5,386 bases of DNA from Rhizobiaceae bacterium (GTDB taxonomy: Bacteria; Pseudomonadota; Alphaproteobacteria; Rhizobiales; Rhizobiaceae), in contig CAJYRE010000102.1 in assembly GCA_913776675.1 (NCBI GenBank), positions 1 to 5,386 of the forward strand, given 5' to 3'. How positions within the stretch are numbered: position 1 is the stretch's first letter; each line of letters begins with the position of its first letter. The notes beneath the pieces were generated by a model. It was not told the DNA's origin, searched no databases, and saw only the letters and a program-made list of their open reading frames with translations. This document shows, piece after piece, positions 1 to 5,386 of the stretch. The position numbers and the translations under genes were made by a program.

Positions 1-323
1 CCCCTGAGGGCCATGTGCGCCTCGATCTGGATGCGCAAACCCGGCTGACCGTGGTGTGTGGCGATGCCCTCATCTCGCTCACCGCATGGCAACAGCCGTT
101 TGATGCCTGGTATCTGGATGGTTTTGCGCCATCACGCAATGAAGCCATGTGGTCGGTAGAGTTGATGACACGGCTTTACCAGCTCACAGCAGACGGTGGA
201 CGCTTTGCCACCTATGCCGCTGCCGGGTTTGTCCGCCGCAATCTCATAGCAGCCGGTTTTCAGGTGGAACGGCGCAAAGGATTTGCGGGCAAGCGAGAAA
301 TGCTCTGCGGCGTCAAATCCTGA
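1..323 (+). CDS. mnmD: tRNA 5-methylaminomethyl-2-thiouridine methyltransferase, MnmD/MnmC N-domain type (3' part only)
   Basis: The reading frame is open from base 3, with no stop before the left edge, so the 5' end of the gene lies outside; 106 complete codons remain before the TGA at 321-323. The protein carries the signature of the DUF752/Methyltransf_30 domain of MnmC: DAWYLDGFAPSRN followed by MW, then ATYAAAGFVRRNL, and the ending RKGFAGKREMLCGV. In this family the domain uses S-adenosylmethionine to methylate the aminomethyl group on U34 of certain tRNAs, the last step of mnm5(s2)U formation in the cytoplasm; the DGFAP aspartate lies in the active site. E. coli MnmC continues into an FAD-dependent oxidase domain after this point. 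Here the protein stops two residues after the CGV motif, so it is a stand-alone methyltransferase (MnmD form). The Rossmann SAM-binding start is not in the window. A GTG at 15 is an internal codon, not the start. It is convergent with the kinase gene, 36 bases away. Confidence 0.9.
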   Translation, partial: PEGHVRLDLDAQTRLTVVCGDALISLTAWQQPFDAWYLDGFAPSRNEAMWSVELMTRLYQLTADGGRFATYAAAGFVRRNLIAAGFQVERRKGFAGKREMLCGVKS

Positions 324-359
324 GCCGGTCCAAAAGCATGATGCCACCAGAGCCAGATG

Positions 360-3300
360 TCACAGGGCCAACCGTTGCTCTGGCGGCTCTTGTGTGAGCC
401 ATTGCCGCACACAGGTCACCAGCCTGGCCGCATTGAGCGGCTTGATCAGCAGCGCATCAAGCCCCGCCTCCAGATATGCGGCCCGCTCCTGCGTGGACAC
501 GATGCCGGAAAGCCCGATCAATGCCGTTGGCACAGCGTCGGGTCTTTGCGCTTCTTCGCAGCGTAAAAACCGAACAAAATCAAGGGCGGCTCTCACATCT
601 TGCGTCATATCAATCAGCATCACCGGCGATGTGTCACGCTGCCAAACCGTATAGGCCTGCTCTTCATTGGCAAAAACGCTGCAAGCCAATCTTTCCTTTG
701 CCATGACCTGACGGACAAAATCACACTCGGCTTCGTTGGCATTGACCATGACAATGCGAGCAGTTTGCTCTTCCTCCGCCTTCACAGGGACCATCGCCAC
801 ATCAGCAGCAGCACGGGTGCGCCGACCCGCACGCAAAACATCGGCAATGAGTGTGCGAAGCGATGTATCGGCAACAGGCTTTTGCAAAAAGGCCTGAATG
901 CCCAGCCCCTCCAGTTTGGCTTCAAAAGCCCTGCGGTTTGCGCCCAGCAGCACAATAATGGCCATGGTGTTCAACAGTGGGCTCTGCCGAACCTGCCGGA
1001 TCAGGTTCACCATGCCATTGCCTGCACCGTGAAGATCAACGATCAAAAGCTCAATCGGCTGCCCAATCGCAGACGCCTCCCCCATCACCGTCCATGCCAG
1101 CTCTGGATCGGTCACGCCGACACCATCACAGCCCCAGTGCAACAATTGCTCCTGAAGCAGGGAGCATGCCAGCGGATGATCCGCCAGAGCCATGATGCAG
1201 GCACCTTGAAGATGCGGTGATGGCCGATCGGCAATTTTTGCACTGGCAATTGTAAGAGGCAAGCGCACCGTAACAAGGGCCCCCTTGCCTGGCGCGCTGT
1301 CCATGGTGATGGTGCCACCAAACAGCGCGACCAGCCCGCCCGCAATGGACAGCGAAAGACCCGCGCTGGCATTGTGGTGCAGCGCCGCTGATTCAGGCTG
1401 CGAAACCATACTGAAAGCCTTCTGATGCTGCTCTGGTGTGAAACCGCGCCCGGTATCTTCAATGCGCATCGTCAACCACAGCAGATCATCACTCTCCTTC
1501 TGCTCTGAAATATCAACCAGCACATGGCCCCTATCGGTAGAGCGGATAGCCTCATCCAGCAGCTTGGTCAGAATTTGCCGGAAACGGCCCGCATCCGCCG
1601 CAACCAGACAGGTCAGCCTGTCGGTTCCACGCACCAGCAAGGCGATGTCTTTTTCTGCCGCCCGTCCCGCCATCAGCAGCAGCACATCCTGCACTGCCGC
1701 TGCGGGATCAAACGGCACCTTGCGCAAGGACAGGCTGCGCTCATCAATTCTGGCAAAATCCAGAATATCGTTGATGATGGTCAGCAGAGAGCGACCTGAT
1801 TTGAGAATGACATCCACAAATGTCTTCTGGCGGGTATCCAGCTCTGAAGCCGCCAACAGCTCGGCCATGCCCAAAACGCCGCTCATGGGCGTGCGAATTT
1901 CATGCCCCATGTTGGCCAGAAAGCGCGATTTGGCCCGATCTGCCGCCTCGGCTTCCCGTGCGAGCATTGTCAGCTCCGCCTCGCGTTTTTTGTCCTCGGT
2001 GACATCGCTGAGCACGACCAGCCTGCGCCTTGACCCACTGACCAGAACATCCACCCGGAGCCAGTGACCACTCCGCTGCAACACCGTGGTGCTGAAATTC
2101 TTGCCTTCATGGGTGCAGGCTCTGACATTGGCCAGCACGGCCGCCGGATCATCACCCAAAAGACCATGGGTCGTACAATGCTCGTAGACCTGCGACCAAT
2201 CCGTGCCTTCAACAACCATGGAGGCTGGCAAATCGAGCATTTCGGCCAGTTGCTCATTGGCGTAGAGTACCCGCCCCTCCTGAAACACGCAGAGCCCCTG
2301 CTTCATCACCTGCGTGGCTTCTTTCAGCAATGTGCCAACATTTTCCAGCCGGGCTTTGGCTTCAATCATTTCCTGCTCACGCTGGCGCTGCTCGGTATAA
2401 TCGGAATAGGTCAGAAGACGCTGGCCATTCTCCAACGCCGTCATGCTGACCAATATATAGCGCCCGTCCAGCAGCATACGCTCAAATTGCTGCGTCCCCT
2501 TCAGATTGCTGAGTTGAGAACATCGATGCAGAACGAATGTCTCCGCATCCATGCCCTCATCCACAGGCCAGCCCTTTTGAACAGCATGGCGGATGCAATC
2601 AGCAAAACGAATCCCCTGAAACGCACGGTCCGCAGGCCATTCAACAATCTCCAGCGCCTTGGAATTGAAAAAGCTCACGGTCATATCGGCATCAACAATC
2701 ACCACCCCGACGGGCATCATGCGCAACATACCGTCCAGCCGCTGATAGAGCGCTTCAGCCTCAATCCGCGCACTGACAATTTCTGTCTCACGCACTTTCA
2801 AAAGCGAAATATCAGCCAGCGAGCCAACAATATAAGGGCCTCCATCATCGGCTTCTATGCGCCGCAGGCTGGTCAGGACGGGCACCTCCTTGCCGTTGGG
2901 CATCGTCAAAAGCTGCTCGGATTCTAGATCATGACCATCTTGCAGAACCTGTATGTTGAGAAGGCGCATCTGATCAGCCCCTTCAGAAAACATTTCATCT
3001 TCGCGCAATCCGTAAAACCGCTCGCGGTCACCGCCCAACATTTGCTCATAGGGCTGATTGGCAAACAGCAGACGCCGCTGTGCATCGCGCAGGAAAACCG
3101 GCTCTGGCACATTCTCCAAAACACTGCGATACAGCCGGCTTTCCCGTTCAACCGCTTGCAAAGCCGTCACATCGGAAAACAACAGGACAATGCCGCCCTG
3201 ATCGTTACGGCGCAGATTGATGTCAAACGCTGTCTCACCCAGCGACAGTCGATGCGAAGAGGGCATCGCCTCTTTGGCCTGCGCCACCAACTGCTGCCAC

Positions 3301-4028
3301 CCGGCCCTATGCCGCTCGGCATTCACGACCTCATACGCACAAATCGCGTCAATCAACGCATCAAAGCCAAGCCCCACTTGTATGGAAAGCGGCACAGGTG
3401 CCAGAAAATCACGAAAAACCTGATTGCAATAGGCAATGCGCCATTGCGCATCCAGCAGCAGCACACCCAACGGCAGGGTATCCAGCAGCCCGTGAAAATC
3501 AGCCAAGGGCGCACGCTGTTCCGGCACCACAGGCAATGCTGCATCCAGCCGGTTGCCCTTTTCCAACAGAAGCTGAAGGCGCTCTGGCGGGCCGGAGCAT
3601 AGAGGCTGGACCTGAGATTGTCTGGATTTACGCTTGTGCGGAAAGCGCTCCTTGCGTCGCCCGGGCCGTTCGCGGAAAACACCAAAGACAAACAAGCGCT
3701 CATCTTCTGTCAGAAAGCGCTCAATCTGCACACGACAATAATCCCGTGCAGAAGCATCAAAGCACAGCGCAACCTGCTCTTCAGCAAACACCAGCGCCCG
3801 GCGCTCCATATCTTCCAGCGCACGATCTTCAGGCCGGTCCGTCAACGCGCTGAGCGCAGAGCCAATAAGTTCAGTGCGCTCAAACCCCGAAAACGCTTCA
3901 AATGCCGCATTGACAGCAACAAACCGCAGCTCGCTGTCCTTGACAAAGGCAGGAACATCCAAAGGCGCAATCTTTGCGCATGCGATAGCGAGCAGTCCCT
4001 GTTCTGCCTGCACACCCGCCCTTTCCAT
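360..4028 (-). CDS. Multi-PAS hybrid sensor histidine kinase with degenerate ATPase and receiver domains
   Basis: The product has 1222 residues, no signal peptide and no membrane segment, so it should be a cytoplasmic sensor. Domains in order (residues, approximate): PAS1 20-120; a basic linker 121-137 (RRKERF, HKRKSR); PAS2 177-295; PAS3 297-411; PAS4 428-547; PAS5 563-680. Most PAS units end in a D-V/I/Y-T-type junction (SDVTAL, SDYTEQ, SDVTED). HisKA/DHp spans 697-765, with the H-box FLANMGHEIRTPM and the phospho-accepting His709, followed by an ExxT pair. The HATPase_c domain spans 800-926, receiver 1 941-1067 and receiver 2 1090-1215. The G1 box (EDTGRG, Asp858) is intact. The N-box reads KLLDEAIRST, with Glu826 where Asn is expected, and the G2 box reads SAGLSL instead of GTGLGL. 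Receiver 1 keeps Asp998 and Lys1050 but has Ala-Asp for the acidic pair and Leu for Thr/Ser. Receiver 2 keeps Asp1140, Ser1174 and Lys1196 but has Asn-Ala for the acidic pair. The ATG at 4026-4028 is the first start after an in-frame stop (4038-4040) and has no clear Shine-Dalgarno. A GTG at codon 6, preceded by GGAAAGG, is an alternative. The cognate signal and partner are unknown. Confidence 0.93.
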   Translation of the reverse strand: MERAGVQAEQGLLAIACAKIAPLDVPAFVKDSELRFVAVNAAFEAFSGFERTELIGSALSALTDRPEDRALEDMERRALVFAEEQVALCFDASARDYCRVQIERFLTEDERLFVFGVFRERPGRRKERFPHKRKSRQSQVQPLCSGPPERLQLLLEKGNRLDAALPVVPEQRAPLADFHGLLDTLPLGVLLLDAQWRIAYCNQVFRDFLAPVPLSIQVGLGFDALIDAICAYEVVNAERHRAGWQQLVAQAKEAMPSSHRLSLGETAFDINLRRNDQGGIVLLFSDVTALQAVERESRLYRSVLENVPEPVFLRDAQRRLLFANQPYEQMLGGDRERFYGLREDEMFSEGADQMRLLNIQVLQDGHDLESEQLLTMPNGKEVPVLTSLRRIEADDGGPYIVGSLADISLLKVRETEIVSARIEAEALYQRLDGMLRMMPVGVVIVDADMTVSFFNSKALEIVEWPADRAFQGIRFADCIRHAVQKGWPVDEGMDAETFVLHRCSQLSNLKGTQQFERMLLDGRYILVSMTALENGQRLLTYSDYTEQRQREQEMIEAKARLENVGTLLKEATQVMKQGLCVFQEGRVLYANEQLAEMLDLPASMVVEGTDWSQVYEHCTTHGLLGDDPAAVLANVRACTHEGKNFSTTVLQRSGHWLRVDVLVSGSRRRLVVLSDVTEDKKREAELTMLAREAEAADRAKSRFLANMGHEIRTPMSGVLGMAELLAASELDTRQKTFVDVILKSGRSLLTIINDILDFARIDERSLSLRKVPFDPAAAVQDVLLLMAGRAAEKDIALLVRGTDRLTCLVAADAGRFRQILTKLLDEAIRSTDRGHVLVDISEQKESDDLLWLTMRIEDTGRGFTPEQHQKAFSMVSQPESAALHHNASAGLSLSIAGGLVALFGGTITMDSAPGKGALVTVRLPLTIASAKIADRPSPHLQGACIMALADHPLACSLLQEQLLHWGCDGVGVTDPELAWTVMGEASAIGQPIELLIVDLHGAGNGMVNLIRQVRQSPLLNTMAIIVLLGANRRAFEAKLEGLGIQAFLQKPVADTSLRTLIADVLRAGRRTRAAADVAMVPVKAEEEQTARIVMVNANEAECDFVRQVMAKERLACSVFANEEQAYTVWQRDTSPVMLIDMTQDVRAALDFVRFLRCEEAQRPDAVPTALIGLSGIVSTQERAAYLEAGLDALLIKPLNAARLVTCVRQWLTQEPPEQRLAL

Positions 4029-4075
4029 TCTGCGCGGTTAACAAATCAACGCTAGCATTCTCACGCCAACAAAAC

Positions 4076-4102
4076 AAAGTGTTACCTTAAAAATAACACT
4101 TT
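4076..4102. repeat. Perfect 9-bp inverted repeat upstream of the kinase gene
   Basis: The left arm AAAGTGTTA (4076-4084) and the right arm TAACACTTT (4094-4102) are exact reverse complements around the 9-base spacer CCTTAAAAA. The repeat lies 48-74 bases upstream of the kinase ATG, a position typical of an operator or promoter-overlapping site. It could also form an RNA hairpin in the kinase leader if transcription starts further upstream. Which protein, if any, binds it cannot be told from the sequence. Confidence 0.65.
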
Positions 4103-4112
4103 ATTAACTTTA

Positions 4113-4143
4113 TTTTCGCACCCGCCTCAGGCGATTTCGAAAA
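4113..4143. repeat. Nested dyad TTTTCG/CGCCT-C-AGGCG/CGAAAA
   Basis: A central 11-base palindrome, CGCCTCAGGCG (4123-4133, one-base centre), is enclosed by a second matching pair, TTTTCG (4113-4118) and CGAAAA (4138-4143). Both share the same centre near 4128, separated by unpaired four-base steps on each side. This concentric arrangement suits a dimeric DNA-binding protein or a cruciform. The core is too tight to form a fully paired RNA loop. It is a short GC island within AT-rich DNA. Function is inferred only from symmetry and position. Confidence 0.45.
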
Positions 4144-4195
4144 AAGCAACTCTTTAAAAGTGCAGATTTCATGGACAAATTTTAATTCTACGCCA

Positions 4196-4214
4196 CAGAT
4201 TGATCATCAATCTG
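4196..4214. promoter_or_regulatory. 19-bp palindrome, candidate operator (CAGATTGAT-C-ATCAATCTG)
   Basis: Two exact 9-base arms are separated by a single base, centred at 4205 and lying 64 bases before the ATG of the small exported protein. The one-base centre makes an RNA terminator stem unlikely and points to a DNA site for a homodimeric regulator. It contains TTGAT-N1-ATCAA. This resembles the half-sites of FNR/FixK boxes, but those have a four-base spacer, so I do not call it one. Confidence 0.5.
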
Positions 4215-4261
4215 CCGTGTTTGAGCGCCACATTCTGACCATCTCTTCGAAGTGAGGCTTT

Positions 4262-4271
4262 GGAAAGGAAG
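4262..4271 (+). promoter_or_regulatory. Ribosome binding site deciding the start of the small exported protein
   Basis: The purine-rich run GGAAAGGAAG lies six bases before the ATG at 4278. It selects this ATG over the in-frame TTG at 4260, which would place the Shine-Dalgarno inside the coding region and put six extra residues in front of a normal signal peptide. Confidence 0.75.
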
Positions 4272-4277
4272 ACCATC

Positions 4278-4604
4278 ATGACCCTATTTCGTACAGTCAT
4301 ATCCACGGGCCTTGCTGCATCCGTGGTTGGATTATCCGTCATGGCAACCGCCCCTGCGGCACAGGCACGCGATCATTTCTGGGGCGGCGTTGCCGCTGGT
4401 GCAGTCGGTGGCATTCTGGGTGGCGCGCTGATCAATGAAGCACGCCGTCCGGCTTATGCCTATCCAGTGTATGAAGCGCCACCACCGCCACCGCCACCGG
4501 TTTACAGAACCTATTACCGCCCGGTTTACGTACCATCCTGCCATTATGAATGGCGCCACAACGAATGGGGCGACGCATACCGCGTACAGGTTTGCCCACG
4601 TTGA
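4278..4604 (+). CDS. Small exported glycine-zipper protein with proline/tyrosine-rich tail
   Basis: The product has 108 residues and no function I can name. Residues 1-30 form a classical signal peptide: a short N-region with Arg5, a hydrophobic core and an AQA cleavage site before Arg31, so the mature protein of about 78 residues should be periplasmic or surface-associated. The mature part starts with a glycine zipper: Gly37, 41, 45 and 49 are spaced exactly every fourth residue (GVAAGAVGGILGG), with further glycines at 36, 44 and 48. This pattern suits membrane insertion or helix packing. A seven-proline run (68-74) follows, then a Tyr-rich segment, and finally a short domain with Cys88 and Cys106 that could form a disulfide, around two Trp residues (EWRHNEWGDAYRV). 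Small proteins of this layout are frequent and mostly uncharacterised in Rhizobiales (from general knowledge). The start is set by the strong Shine-Dalgarno. The gene is divergent from the kinase and apparently monocistronic. Confidence 0.88.
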   Translation: MTLFRTVISTGLAASVVGLSVMATAPAAQARDHFWGGVAAGAVGGILGGALINEARRPAYAYPVYEAPPPPPPPVYRTYYRPVYVPSCHYEWRHNEWGDAYRVQVCPR

Positions 4605-4618
4605 TTGTCACATGCACC

Positions 4619-4646
4619 GTGCTCGCCGCTTTCCGGCGGCGGGCGC
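4619..4646 (+). terminator. GC-rich hairpin after the small exported protein, possible terminator
   Basis: GTGCTCGCCGC (4619-4629) pairs with GCGGCGGGCGC (4636-4646) through 11 pairs, two of them G-T wobbles, around the six-base loop TTTCCG. It begins 14 bases after the stop codon, the expected place for an intrinsic terminator. The following sequence, TTGACATTTCG, lacks a real T-tract, so termination by this stem alone is uncertain. It could instead protect the 3' end of the mRNA. Confidence 0.45.
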
Positions 4647-4840
4647 TTGACATTTCGTTGCGATAAGCGCAAAGGACCACCAGCTTTAAACCTTCCGGCC
4701 GCCGCGTGAGCGCGCCCTGCCGCTACTATAGCCATGCAAGGAAGGTCTTGGGGCGCTCTATATATGACCGCAGAGGTGGTCAAACGCGCCTGTAAGCAGT
4801 TTTCCAACTGACAAGTTCCCAAATCACGCGGGGTTCTTGA

Positions 4841-4892
4841 CGCCAAAAACAACCATGATCGCAATGAGGCGATGATGGCTTTTGTTTTGGCG
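4841..4892 (+). promoter_or_regulatory. Long imperfect hairpin in the helicase leader
   Basis: The left arm 4841-4862 (CGCCAAAA, CAA, CCAT, ATCGC) pairs with the right arm 4869-4892 (GCGAT, ATGG, TTG, TTTTGGCG) around the loop AATGAG (4863-4868). About 20 pairs form, with one G-G mismatch (4857/4874), a one-base bulge (4849) and a three-base bulge (4879-4881). The stem ends six bases before the Shine-Dalgarno of the DEAD-box gene, so it leaves the ribosome binding site free but close by. It has no T-tract, which argues against a terminator. A cis-acting element for temperature or autoregulation of the helicase is a reasonable inference. A dispersed intergenic repeat is the main alternative. 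Confidence 0.55.
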
Positions 4893-4897
4893 CCCCC

Positions 4898-4903
4898 GAA
4901 AGG
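4898..4903 (+). promoter_or_regulatory. Ribosome binding site of the DEAD-box helicase gene
   Basis: GAAAGG lies eight bases before the TTG at 4912. It supports this non-ATG start, which also gives the family-typical N-terminus (MTSFNELGL). The next in-frame ATG (4969-4971) would delete the first part of the Q-motif region. Confidence 0.7.
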
Positions 4904-4911
4904 TAATTGAA

Positions 4912-5386
4912 TTGACCAGTTTTAACGAACTTGGCCTATCGGCAAATATTGTCGCCACACTGAGCGCCATGGGTTTTGAAAGCCCAACCCCCATTCAGCA
5001 ACAGGGCATTCCTGTTGTTCTCTCCGGCCGCGACCTCATCGGCCTGGCGCAGACAGGCACCGGCAAAACCGCAGCCTTCGGCCTGCCGCTGATTGAAATG
5101 CTGCTCAAAGAAGAGCGCCGCCCCGACAATCGCACCACCCGCTCGCTGATTCTCGCTCCCACCCGCGAACTTGTGAACCAGATTGGCGACAATCTGCGCA
5201 ACTTCATTCGCAGAACCCCTCTGAAGATCAATCAGGTGGTGGGTGGCGCGTCCATCAACAAGCAGCAGCTTCAACTGGAAAAAGGCACCGACATTCTGGT
5301 CGCCACACCGGGCCGTCTGCTCGACCTGATTTCACGCAATGCCATTTCGCTGCGGGCTGTCAGCTATCTCGTGCTGGACGAGGCCG
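4912..5386 (+). CDS. rhlE: RhlE-type DEAD-box ATP-dependent RNA helicase (5' part only)
   Basis: The frame is open to the right edge, giving 158 residues of the first RecA-like domain; the window ends inside motif II (DEA, then G of the next codon). Visible motifs are the Q motif (Phe4, then GFESPTPIQ at 21-29), motif I/Walker A AQTGTGKT (46-53), motif Ia PTRELVNQI (83-91), the GG pair (111-112), motif Ib TPGR (132-135) and the start of DEAD (156-158). Such enzymes use ATP to unwind short RNA duplexes in ribosome assembly, RNA decay and cold adaptation in the cytoplasm. The Q-motif spacing, the phrase PTPIQQQ-x-IP and VATPGRLLDL match RhlE best. Subfamily assignment is less sure, because the C-terminal extension that separates RhlE, CsdA and SrmB types is missing. 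The start is TTG, supported by a Shine-Dalgarno eight bases upstream. A long structured leader precedes the gene. Confidence 0.93.
   Translation, partial: MTSFNELGLSANIVATLSAMGFESPTPIQQQGIPVVLSGRDLIGLAQTGTGKTAAFGLPLIEMLLKEERRPDNRTTRSLILAPTRELVNQIGDNLRNFIRRTPLKINQVVGGASINKQQLQLEKGTDILVATPGRLLDLISRNAISLRAVSYLVLDEA

Larger units (their letters stand above)
4029..4277. promoter_or_regulatory. Divergent intergenic control region, kinase (-) and small exported protein (+)
   Basis: This 249-base AT-rich stretch separates two genes transcribed away from each other, so it must hold both promoters unless one gene is transcribed from further away. It contains three separate inverted repeats, listed individually, and a tandem 9-base unit CTTTATTAA/CTTTATTTT (4099-4116). 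I could not place convincing -35/-10 pairs for either gene. TGGACA at 4172-4177 is a possible -35 element, but the sequence 17 bases further on is a poor -10. No ORF with coding character is seen here. Confidence 0.6.
4605..4911. other. 307-base intergenic region with several predicted hairpins
   Basis: I see no convincing coding region here. It contains, in order: a GC-rich hairpin (4619-4646); a second possible stem, GCGCTT/AAGCGC (4643-4648 with 4665-4670), that overlaps and would compete with the first; a GC-rich stretch; a compound stem, GGCGC/GCGCC (4752-4756 with 4786-4790), enclosing TGACC/GGTCA (4765-4769 with 4778-4782); a small hairpin, CAGTT/AACTG (4797-4810); and a long imperfect hairpin (4841-4892). 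A TATATAT element at 4759-4765 could serve as a -10 for the helicase gene, but no good -35 lies 16-18 bases upstream. TTGACA (4647-4652) likewise lacks a partner. The concentration of stems suggests a long structured leader or a small RNA. Confidence 0.5.

Noticed and set aside
324..359. Bidirectional terminator in the convergent gap between MnmD and the kinase
   Set aside because: The 36-base gap shows only the very short palindrome GCAT-G-ATGC and no T-tract on either strand, so a terminator cannot be supported.
600..1220. 206-codon + strand frame opposite receiver 1
   Set aside because: Antisense to conserved receiver and ATPase sequence, low-complexity His/Gln/Asn composition, no family resemblance.
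2064..2927. 287-codon open frame on the + strand, opposite the kinase gene
   Set aside because: It lies wholly antisense to the PAS4/PAS5 coding region, shows no recognisable domain and is His/Gln/Pro-rich, as expected from the complement of kinase codons. A shadow frame.
2931..3602. 223-codon + strand frame opposite PAS2/PAS3
   Set aside because: Antisense to real PAS coding sequence; rich in Gln, His and Arg, with no ribosome binding site or domain.
4200..4210. TTGAT/ATCAA resembling an FNR/FixK box
   Set aside because: The half-sites are separated by one base instead of the four required for FNR/FixK-type boxes.
4479..4499. CCACCG-type tandem repeat as a microsatellite or phase-variable tract
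   Set aside because: It is the codon run for seven prolines in a signal-peptide protein. The unit length is a multiple of three, so copy changes would not shift the frame.
4647..4675. TTGACA as the -35 of a promoter for the helicase
   Set aside because: No acceptable -10 hexamer is found 16-18 bases downstream, and TTGACA overlaps the arms of a predicted hairpin.
4544..4864. 106-codon minus-strand frame covering the end of the small exported gene and part of the gap
   Set aside because: It overlaps the end of a well-supported gene, has no recognisable motif and no Shine-Dalgarno, and its composition looks like translated non-coding DNA.

Overview
The window reads as a chromosomal fragment of an alphaproteobacterium, most likely of the Rhizobiales/Hyphomicrobiales type. 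This is an inference from the style of the proteins (a cytoplasmic multi-PAS hybrid kinase with an ANMGHEIRTPM box, a small secreted glycine-zipper protein with a Tyr/Pro-rich tail, a stand-alone MnmD-type enzyme) and from moderately GC-rich coding DNA. No rRNA, tRNA, insertion sequence, CRISPR array or phage gene is visible.

Layout. (1) At the left edge, on the + strand, is the 3' end of a tRNA wobble-uridine methyltransferase (MnmD, the MnmC N-terminal domain). It meets, tail to tail and 36 bases away, (2) a very large minus-strand gene (360-4028, 1222 codons). This encodes a soluble hybrid sensor histidine kinase with five PAS domains, a DHp/HisKA domain, an ATPase domain and two receiver domains. 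(3) A 249-base AT-rich divergent intergenic region (4029-4277) holds three separate dyad symmetries. (4) A small exported protein of 108 residues follows on the + strand (4278-4604), with a signal peptide, a glycine zipper, a seven-proline run and two cysteines. (5) A 307-base gap (4605-4911) holds a GC-rich hairpin just after that gene and a long imperfect hairpin just before the next ribosome binding site. (6) The 5' part of a RhlE-type DEAD-box RNA helicase starts at a TTG (4912) and runs off the right edge inside its DEAD motif.

The most notable point is the kinase. Its phospho-accepting histidine is intact, but the ATPase domain has lost the N-box asparagine and two of the three G2-box glycines. 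Both receivers keep their phospho-acceptor aspartate and lysine but lack the normal acidic pair. The protein therefore looks like a partly degenerate hybrid kinase that may work as a signalling scaffold, a phosphatase or a heterodimer partner rather than a conventional phosphorelay kinase. The second point is the structured leader in front of the helicase gene. I see no operon linking these genes. The kinase and the small exported protein share only a divergent control region, and MnmD and the helicase are RNA-related housekeeping genes with no visible functional link to the kinase.
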